Source: Miniphocaeibacter sp012841535 (GTDB lineage Bacteria > Bacillota > Clostridia > Tissierellales > Peptoniphilaceae). From it: DNA of 7,385 nucleotides. The notes below the pieces were generated by a model, which was given only the letters and a program-made list of their open reading frames with translations, had not been told where the DNA came from and made no database searches. The DNA is taken from the NCBI RefSeq assembly GCF_049274025.1, contig NZ_JBASRV010000006.1. The stretch is one strand, 5' to 3'. A program made the position numbers and the translations under genes. Shown here in pieces: positions 1 through 4,999 of this stretch. Position 1 is the stretch's first letter. Every line of letters begins with the position of its first letter.

Positions 1-243
1 AGCAATTACTTTTTTACAGGCAATAGGATTTTCTATAAAGGACCTACCGTCAATAAAAATATCTCCACTATCAAAATCATGAATGCCAACAATACATTTT
101 ATTGTAGTTGTTTTCCCTGCCCCATTATGACCAATAAACCCAACAATTTCTCCTGCATTTATTTTCATATTTAAAGCTTTTATTATTTCTTTTCCCTTTT
201 CATAGGATTTAGTCAAATTCTTTATTTCTAAAATATTTTTCAT
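1..243 (-). CDS. ABC transporter ATP-binding protein, N-terminal part (cut by window edge)
   Basis: The visible 81 codons encode the start of an ABC ATPase, the cytoplasmic subunit that powers a membrane transporter by ATP hydrolysis. It opens MKNILEIKNLTKSYEKG, followed by a Walker A loop GHNGAGKTT at residues 38-46. The stretch after it (IVGIHDFDSGDIFIDG) is typical of ATPases that pair with ABC-2 type export permeases. The Q-loop, signature motif and Walker B lie beyond the left edge, so integrity cannot be judged and the substrate is unknown. The ATG at 243 is supported by a GGGAG ribosome binding site (249-253) five bases upstream. A permease gene would be expected further left. The gene is transcribed separately from the small gene to its right, because a terminator lies between them. 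Confidence 0.93.
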   Translation of the reverse strand, partial: MKNILEIKNLTKSYEKGKEIIKALNMKINAGEIVGFIGHNGAGKTTTIKCIVGIHDFDSGDIFIDGRSFIENPIACKKVIA

Positions 244-264
244 AATAACTCCCGTTTTTATTTT

Positions 265-298
265 CTATTAAAATTATATTATAAATACATTTTAATAG
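265..298. promoter_or_regulatory. Perfect 10-bp inverted repeat around the ABC promoter, candidate operator
   Basis: CTATTAAAAT (265-274) and its exact reverse complement ATTTTAATAG (289-298) are separated by 14 bases. The spacer and inner arm contain the candidate -10 hexamers. A dyad in this position could bind a repressor dimer. It has no T-tract or GC-rich stem, so it is not a terminator. The AT-rich background raises the chance of a fortuitous repeat. The regulator is unknown. Confidence 0.35.
273..283 (-). promoter_or_regulatory. Probable -10 region of the ABC ATPase gene
   Basis: Two overlapping TATAAT hexamers read on the minus strand (278-283 and 273-278), about 30 bases upstream of the ATG at 243. 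No good -35 is visible at 16-18 bp spacing, which suggests a weak or activator-dependent promoter. The hexamers are enclosed by a perfect inverted repeat, listed separately. Confidence 0.45.
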
Positions 299-348
299 AT
301 ATGGACTATTTGTATACAATTTTGCTACTAATCTACTTTTGCGATACA

Positions 349-386
349 AAAAAGCATTTGGAATATATAATCTCCAAATGCTTTTT
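349..386 (-). terminator. Rho-independent terminator of the small membrane-protein gene
   Basis: A 14-bp perfect stem (349-362 paired with 373-386) has a 10-base loop. On the minus strand the GC-containing part (GCATTTGGA with its complement) is followed by a run of six T. It lies 14 bases past the stop codon of the small gene at 400-594 and separates that gene from the ABC ATPase unit. Confidence 0.85.
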
Positions 387-399
387 CAACTAACATTTT

Positions 400-594
400 T
401 TATTTTATTAAATTCAAAATCAATACTACAATTAAAACAATTTCAATAATTATTAAAGTAGCCAAATAGAAATAGTAAAAAATATTTTCAGGTATTATTT
501 TTGTTAAAGGTGAATTTACAGTTTTCTTTCTAACTAACTTAACAATCTCAATTAAACATATTAGTAAAAAAATTATTATAAGAATATTTAGCAT
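400..594 (-). CDS. Small membrane protein with two predicted helices, unknown function
   Basis: A 64-residue protein that I do not recognise. Residues 2-20 form a hydrophobic helix. A basic segment (KLVRKKTVNSPLTK, about 19-32) follows, and residues 40-63 form a second hydrophobic helix, so a membrane hairpin is the simplest prediction. Despite its size it looks like a real gene: the ATG at 594 has an AAGGAG ribosome binding site (600-605) five bases upstream, an extended -10 promoter precedes that, and a strong hairpin terminator follows the stop. It is therefore probably monocistronic. It is divergent from the membrane protein gene at 724, with 129 bp between them. No catalytic motif is visible. 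A small regulatory membrane peptide or a toxin-like peptide are both possible, but neither has specific support. Confidence 0.72.
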   Translation of the reverse strand: MLNILIIIFLLICLIEIVKLVRKKTVNSPLTKIIPENIFYYFYLATLIIIEIVLIVVLILNLIK

Positions 595-620
595 AATATC
601 TCCTTCAATTTCTTAAAGAA

Positions 621-629
621 ATTATATCA
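621..629 (-). promoter_or_regulatory. Extended -10 promoter of the small membrane-protein gene
   Basis: On the minus strand this reads TGATATAAT, an extended -10 (TGnTATAAT), about 27 bases upstream of the ATG at 594. No strong -35 is seen; TTATAG about 16 bp upstream is a weak candidate, which is acceptable for an extended -10 promoter. Confidence 0.6.
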
Positions 630-686
630 TAAAAAATGAAATCTATAATAATACAACTACAATTTAAATATAGAGTAAAAATAGTA

Positions 687-692
687 TATAAT
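687..692 (+). promoter_or_regulatory. Probable -10 element for the membrane protein/hydrolase operon
   Basis: TATAAT lies 31 bases upstream of the ATG at 724. TTTAAA at 663-668 is a weak -35 candidate at 18 bp spacing. The surrounding alternating TA sequence makes the exact choice uncertain. Confidence 0.4.
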
Positions 693-723
693 TATATATA
701 TATCTAAATAAGGAATTGATTAA

Positions 724-1248
724 ATGAAAGCAAAAAAACGTACTTATATTACAGATATTTTAATTGTTTTATTAGTAATAGTACTATCTCTTTTTATCCT
801 AGACGGAAAAAAATTTTATACTATTCCAAATGATAATATATTGGATTATAATGAGGATTTACTATATCAGAGTATGCCAACTGCAAAAAAAATGGACTTG
901 TTATCCAATGAAGACTTTAATTATACATCGATTTATATTTACCAAATAGACAATAGCTATGCTGTCTTTAGCTATAATAAAAGTTTGTTTTTCAACAGGT
1001 CAGTATTAAATTCCTACACCTACCAACTTAAAGAAATAGATGAGTATAAGGTAGCAGTAGCAAATCAGATTTATAACAATAATTTTTCCATTTCCAAGAA
1101 AGATAATGAAATTACTATAAAAAATGATGCTAAACGTAATAGAAGTCTACCTTTAAACATATTAAATATAAGTGTTACAATTTTAATTATAGGTTTTATG
1201 TTTTTTATGGTAAACAAAGTAAGTAAAGATAATGAAAAAGATGAATAG
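724..1248 (+). CDS. Membrane-anchored protein with two predicted helices, unknown family
   Basis: A 174-residue protein that I do not recognise. A basic N-terminus (MKAKKR) precedes a hydrophobic helix at about residues 10-26, then roughly 115 polar, tyrosine- and asparagine-rich residues. A second helix sits at about 143-163, and the tail is short and highly charged (KVSKDNEKDE). With both ends in the cytoplasm, the central region would form one extracytoplasmic domain. There are no cysteines or obvious catalytic motifs. The ATG at 724 has an AAGGAA ribosome binding site (710-715) eight bases upstream. The next gene starts 21 bp after the stop with no terminator or promoter between, so this is the first gene of a two-gene unit with the hydrolase. 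It could serve as a partner, anchor or protective factor for that enzyme; this rests on proximity only. Confidence 0.85.
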   Translation: MKAKKRTYITDILIVLLVIVLSLFILDGKKFYTIPNDNILDYNEDLLYQSMPTAKKMDLLSNEDFNYTSIYIYQIDNSYAVFSYNKSLFFNRSVLNSYTYQLKEIDEYKVAVANQIYNNNFSISKKDNEITIKNDAKRNRSLPLNILNISVTILIIGFMFFMVNKVSKDNEKDE

Positions 1249-1269
1249 AATATATGGTCGGGAGGAATT

Positions 1270-2397
1270 ATGAATACAATATTTGACTACCTAAACTGGC
1301 GTGGTGATCTTAGTGTAGATATTTCAAAATTTAATAATATTGATGCTTTAATTCTAGCAAGATTTTCTTATTTACCATTTGATAATATTGTTCCAAGAGA
1401 ATCTAATGAATCAATTACAATAAAGGAAGCCTATAAAATTTTCAAAAAGGATAAAAATTTTAAAGATAAATTAATACTTGAAAATGACTATCCTCTATTT
1501 AAAGAATTAGCGAAAAATGAAAGATTTAGAAATATGAAATTATGTGCCTATGTCAATGATATTGATGAAAAATCCGAAAAACAATTTTCAGCAATTACTA
1601 TAGACACTTTAGATAATAATATTTTTGTTTCCTTTAGAGGAACTGACAGTACCTTAACAGGTTGGAAAGAAGATTTTAATATGAGTTTTATGGATGTAGT
1701 TCCTGCTCAAATAGAGTCAAAAAATTATTTGGAGAAAATAGCCTCTTATTTTAATCTACCAGTTAGGGTTGCAGGCCATTCTAAAGGTGGTAATTTAGCA
1801 ATTTATTCATCATCTTTTGTTTCAGAAAAAACTCAAAAGAAAATAGAAAAAGTATATAATTTCGACGGTCCAGGATTAAATTCCACCTTAATAAAAGAAT
1901 ATAGTCATAAAAATATTTTAAGTAAAATTCATACTTTTTTACCTCAATCATCTATTGTGGGAATTCTATTAGAGCATAAAGAGGATTATAGTGTAATCCA
2001 TAGTTATGAAGATGGATTAACCCAACATGATATTTATACATGGGAAGTAATGCGAAATGACTTTGTCTATTTAAATAAGGTTACTTCCGATAGTGTATTT
2101 ATAGACAGTACCATTAGGGATTGGCTAGCTAATGTTGATGAAGAAGAAAGAAGTCAATTTTTTGATGCAATATTTGAAATATTTGAAATATTTGAAATTA
2201 ACAATAAAACCAGTATTGACGTTTTAAATACTAGTTGGCTTAAAGCTGCTAAGATTGTATTTTCATCATACAAATATTTAGATGATGAAACTAAAAAGAT
2301 GATTTCTGAAATCTTTTCATTATTAATTAAATCTGCAACTGATAATATAGATTTACTAACACCAAAAATATCTATTTTTAGTAAAAAGAAGGATTAA
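1270..2397 (+). CDS. Mbeg1-like (DUF2974-type) alpha/beta hydrolase, lipase-like
   Basis: A 375-residue protein whose opening (MNTIFDYLNWRGDLSVD, then DALILARFSYLPFD) is the hallmark of the Mbeg1-like/DUF2974 family, predicted serine hydrolases of the lipase-3-like fold. FRGTD at 122-126 matches the oxyanion-side motif of class 3 lipases. GHSKGGN at 169-175 is the nucleophile elbow with Ser171. NFDGPG places Asp199 shortly after the elbow, and His253 in TQHDIYTW is the likely catalytic histidine; the triad assignment is by analogy. No signal peptide or membrane segment is seen, so it is probably cytoplasmic unless exported by a non-classical route. The natural substrate is not known; an ester or lipid is plausible. 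An in-frame triple repeat gives IFEIFEIFE at 301-309. The ATG has a GGGAGG ribosome binding site (1260-1265). It is the second gene of the unit and is followed by a terminator. Confidence 0.88.
   Translation: MNTIFDYLNWRGDLSVDISKFNNIDALILARFSYLPFDNIVPRESNESITIKEAYKIFKKDKNFKDKLILENDYPLFKELAKNERFRNMKLCAYVNDIDEKSEKQFSAITIDTLDNNIFVSFRGTDSTLTGWKEDFNMSFMDVVPAQIESKNYLEKIASYFNLPVRVAGHSKGGNLAIYSSSFVSEKTQKKIEKVYNFDGPGLNSTLIKEYSHKNILSKIHTFLPQSSIVGILLEHKEDYSVIHSYEDGLTQHDIYTWEVMRNDFVYLNKVTSDSVFIDSTIRDWLANVDEEERSQFFDAIFEIFEIFEINNKTSIDVLNTSWLKAAKIVFSSYKYLDDETKKMISEIFSLLIKSATDNIDLLTPKISIFSKKKD
2170..2196 (+). repeat. Three tandem copies of the 9-bp unit ATATTTGAA inside the hydrolase gene
   Basis: ATATTTGAA occurs three times in a row, in frame, encoding Ile-Phe-Glu three times (residues 301-309). 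The unit is a multiple of three, so copy-number change would lengthen or shorten the protein without a frameshift. Confidence 0.9.
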
Positions 2398-2455
2398 ACA
2401 CCTCTATTAGCCTAAATTAATAAATTTTTTAAATAATATAATTTAATATATTCCT

Positions 2456-2488
2456 AAGTACATCATATCTATATGGTGTACTTTTTTT
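2456..2488 (+). terminator. Rho-independent terminator of the membrane protein/hydrolase operon
   Basis: A 12-bp stem (2456-2467 with 2472-2483, one G-T wobble at 2463/2476) has a four-base loop TCTA and runs into seven T (2482-2488). It lies 58 bases after the hydrolase stop codon and separates this unit from the phosphatase gene. Confidence 0.88.
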
Positions 2489-2577
2489 ATTAATAAATTC
2501 CCACATAAAATTTACAAATATTTTACTTTTTCTTAAAATTCTTTTCATATCTATATATTAAAGTTCTACATAGATCA

Positions 2578-2583
2578 TATAAT
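2578..2583 (+). promoter_or_regulatory. Probable -10 element of the surface phosphatase gene
   Basis: TATAAT lies 33 bases upstream of the ATG at 2617. No convincing -35 is seen at 16-18 bp; the sequence there is TA-rich. A short GATCA/TGATC dyad (2573-2577 and 2588-2592) flanks it. The implied 5' leader is only about 25-30 bases, which leaves no room for a riboswitch. Confidence 0.45.
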
Positions 2584-2606
2584 ATACTGATCAAATAAAT
2601 TATTTT

Positions 2607-2611
2607 GGAGG
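2607..2611 (+). promoter_or_regulatory. Ribosome binding site that fixes the phosphatase start at 2617
   Basis: GGAGG lies five bases upstream of ATG 2617. An in-frame TTG at 2605 overlaps this site and has no Shine-Dalgarno sequence of its own. Starting at 2617 also gives a standard signal peptide (MYKKR followed by a hydrophobic core). Confidence 0.88.
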
Positions 2612-2616
2612 ATTTC

Positions 2617-4920
2617 ATGTATAAAAAGAGAATTTTAAATTTTTTTATTTGTCTTTTACTTCAAACTTTATTAATCATTAGTCCTATTACAGTTTTAGCT
2701 AATGATGAAGTCACTATAAATACACTAGATAATAAAGTTAATGAAGAAGTTGTTGAAGACTTTTTACCAACAAAGGTTTCAGTAGTATTTAATGGAGATG
2801 AAAAAACCAGTAAGGGAATTACCTGGCATACAAAAGCTAATTGCAAATCCGATATTGAATATATAAAATCCAATACTGTTCCTACTAATTTTAAACATTC
2901 TTTAAAGGCAACAGGAATATCAAATGAAGTTTCAATAATTGGAGGTTTTTCTCATAAAGTAACCCTTTCAAATTTAGCTCCTGGCAGCAAATATTACTAT
3001 AGAGTTGGAGATGCTTCAAAAAATATTTGGAGTGCGATTGGAAGCTTTAAAACTGAAACCATTAACAATAAAGCCTTAAAGTTTATATTCGTAGATGATT
3101 CTCAGGGTAAAAATCAAGATGAGTATAAAATATCCGCTAAGACTTTCCAAAAAGCTTCAGAATACTTTCCAGATTCAGATTTTTTTATTCATGGTGGTGA
3201 TTTAGTTAATACCTCTTCAAAACCAGAAGAATGGCATTGGTTTTTTGAAGAAGCTAAAGATTTTTTTATGAACAATACTTTTATGTCTGTTCCTGGAAAC
3301 CACGATGCACAGAATAACACTTACAATAATCATTTTAACTTTAATTATCCTAAGCAAAACACAAAAAATGGAACTTATTATTCATTTAACTATGGACCTG
3401 CCCATTTCACAATGTTAAATACAAATGATATAGTCATAAATGATGATAATACCAAAAGCATTAGTGCAGAGCAAAAGAATTGGATGATAAAAGACATAGA
3501 AAATGCTAGAAATAATGGATATAAATGGATAATAGTCACAATGCATAAGGGAACACAAACGGCTTCAAACCACATAGATGATTCTGATGTAGTGGGAATG
3601 AGAGCAGATTTACAACCATTATTTAATGAACTTAAAGTAGATATTATTCTTCAAGGACATGATCATACTTATTCAAGATCGAAACATCTTAACGGTTTAG
3701 AGCTTTCCAATACACAAAGTCAAATTATTAATGGTTATGAAACTGTTGTTGACCCTAAATCTCAACTATATATATCAATTAATTCAAGTGGAAATAAATT
3801 CTATAAACCTAATGAAGATTTTATAAAACAATTTAATATTCAATTAGCAAAATATAGTCAACCATATTTACAGATGTTTGGAACATTTGAAATTACAGGA
3901 GACCAACTAATATATAATGCATATACCTATGACGCAAAAAACACTGAAGAAGTAAATCTATATGATTCTTATAGAATTATAAAAACAAACAGTGTTCCAA
4001 ATTTACCCTCTATTGAAAAACCAACTATTCCAATAACTAATACTAAAAAAGAACTTGTATTAATTGGTGGTTATAACACTATTTCAAAAAATATTGAAGA
4101 ATATTTAAAGGACTTTAATTTATCAAGAATATATGGCAAAAATAGATATGAAACTGCAAGTAAAATAAGTAATTCCTATACTTCTAGTGAAAAAATAATA
4201 TTATCTAGTGGAGAAAAATATACTGACCAATTAACATCTAAGGTTTTGGCAAAAGTTCTAGAATCCCCTATTTTATTAACAGAAAAAAACAAATTAGATA
4301 CTGAAGTACTTAAGGAAATAGAAAGATTAAATCCAAGGGAAATTATAATTATTGGTGGAACAAATACAATTTCTAAAAACATTGAAACTCAACTATCTAA
4401 ATTCCATATCTCTAGAATTAATGGAGCAGATAGATACGAAACTGCAAAACTTGTTGGAGATAGAATAATAGAAAAATCAGGTAATAAAAACAAAGCTATA
4501 CTTGTTGACGGAACTAATTTCCCCGATGCAATTTCTATGACAAGTTTAGCATCAAAAGAAAATATCCCCATCCTATTAACAAGTCCTAAAGAACTTAATG
4601 CTGATACAAGAGAAGCCTTGAAAATTTGGAAAACAAAGAATATAGTAATTGGAGGAGGAGAAAAGTCAGTATCTAAAACCATTGAAAATTCTTTAAAACA
4701 TAATGTATCGGTAATTAGAATTGCTGGAGAAGACAGGTATGAAACATCTGTTAAAGTTGCAGAATCTATTTATAAAGATCCTAACAAATATATATTTGCA
4801 AGTGGTGAAACTTTCCCAGATGCTATTGTTGGAGCAAACTACGCCAGCAAATTAGAAGCTCCTATTCTTCTTATAAAAAAAGATATTATTCCAACTACAG
4901 TAAAAAATTATATTAAATAA
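2617..4920 (+). CDS. Exported cell-wall-anchored metallophosphatase with PAP-type N-terminal domain and three CWB2 units
   Basis: A 767-residue protein. Residues 1-28 form a signal peptide (MYKKR, hydrophobic core, probable cleavage after VLA). Residues about 45-145 resemble the fibronectin-like purple acid phosphatase N-terminal domain (GITWHT). Residues about 155-355 are a calcineurin-like phosphoesterase with the expected metal-site motifs: DSQG (Asp161), GGDLVN (Asp195), GNHDA (Asn228, His229), VTMH (His310) and GHDH (His348, His350). It should hydrolyse phosphate esters outside the cell using two metal ions; the substrate is unknown. The Tyr ligand of classical purple acid phosphatases (GDxxY) is Asn198 here. 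After a linker, residues about 479-767 hold three CWB2 (cell wall binding repeat 2) units, each with an IGG motif (484, 580, 679) about 20 residues before a RYET motif (510, 606, 707). In Clostridioides difficile such modules bind an anionic wall polymer non-covalently. It is monocistronic and ends at a terminator shared with the convergent operon. Confidence 0.93.
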   Translation: MYKKRILNFFICLLLQTLLIISPITVLANDEVTINTLDNKVNEEVVEDFLPTKVSVVFNGDEKTSKGITWHTKANCKSDIEYIKSNTVPTNFKHSLKATGISNEVSIIGGFSHKVTLSNLAPGSKYYYRVGDASKNIWSAIGSFKTETINNKALKFIFVDDSQGKNQDEYKISAKTFQKASEYFPDSDFFIHGGDLVNTSSKPEEWHWFFEEAKDFFMNNTFMSVPGNHDAQNNTYNNHFNFNYPKQNTKNGTYYSFNYGPAHFTMLNTNDIVINDDNTKSISAEQKNWMIKDIENARNNGYKWIIVTMHKGTQTASNHIDDSDVVGMRADLQPLFNELKVDIILQGHDHTYSRSKHLNGLELSNTQSQIINGYETVVDPKSQLYISINSSGNKFYKPNEDFIKQFNIQLAKYSQPYLQMFGTFEITGDQLIYNAYTYDAKNTEEVNLYDSYRIIKTNSVPNLPSIEKPTIPITNTKKELVLIGGYNTISKNIEEYLKDFNLSRIYGKNRYETASKISNSYTSSEKIILSSGEKYTDQLTSKVLAKVLESPILLTEKNKLDTEVLKEIERLNPREIIIIGGTNTISKNIETQLSKFHISRINGADRYETAKLVGDRIIEKSGNKNKAILVDGTNFPDAISMTSLASKENIPILLTSPKELNADTREALKIWKTKNIVIGGGEKSVSKTIENSLKHNVSVIRIAGEDRYETSVKVAESIYKDPNKYIFASGETFPDAIVGANYASKLEAPILLIKKDIIPTTVKNYIK
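4051..4917 (+). repeat. Three degenerate CWB2 coding units of about 95 codons each
   Basis: At the protein level three units begin near residues 479, 576 and 674. Each has IGG followed by I/V-S, then R-I-x-G-x-x-RYET, then a PILL strand (P-I-L-L occurs in all three). The RYET spacing is 96 and then 101 residues. Unit 1 is the most diverged: KYTDQL stands where unit 2 has NFPDAI and unit 3 has TFPDAI. DNA identity between units is low, so this is an old duplication. Confidence 0.85.
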
Positions 4921-4933
4921 AATTAATTAGAAA

Positions 4934-4970
4934 AAACCAAAAAGTTGAACTTTGTTCAACTTTTTGGTTT
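4934..4970. terminator. Perfect 17-bp hairpin, probably a bidirectional terminator
   Basis: AAACCAAAAAGTTGAAC (4934-4950) pairs with its exact complement at 4954-4970 across a three-base TTT loop. On the minus strand the stem ends in a run of six T, giving a good terminator for the EIIBC gene, whose stop lies about 30 bases before it. On the plus strand the T-run is mostly inside the stem, but the hairpin begins 13 bases after the phosphatase stop codon and probably ends that transcript too. Confidence 0.88.
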
Positions 4971-4999
4971 AATTATTAAAAAACTTTTATCTGTAATAA

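Noticed and set aside
309..350. TTTGTAT/ATACAAA inverted repeat upstream of the ABC gene
   Set aside because: Seven base pairs, and the right arm overlaps the terminator of the neighbouring small gene, so it is probably accidental.
682..703. Alternating TA tract upstream of 724
   Set aside because: Simple low-complexity sequence in an AT-rich promoter; irregular, with no repeat unit worth calling.
2573..2592. GATCA/TGATC dyad around the phosphatase -10 as a possible operator
   Set aside because: Only five base pairs in an AT-rich region; too short to separate from chance.
2398..2616. Possible riboswitch or small RNA before the phosphatase gene
   Set aside because: The only strong structure is the upstream terminator, and the predicted leader after the -10 is too short for a riboswitch.
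2661..2873. Open frame on the minus strand opposite the signal peptide and N-terminal domain
   Set aside because: Antisense shadow of a well-supported gene with no recognisable product; the same applies to 3390-3575 and 4176-4382.
4389..4682. Open frame of 97 codons on the minus strand inside the phosphatase gene
   Set aside because: It is fully antisense to the CWB2 coding region, whose protein motifs are clear, and it has no recognisable product.
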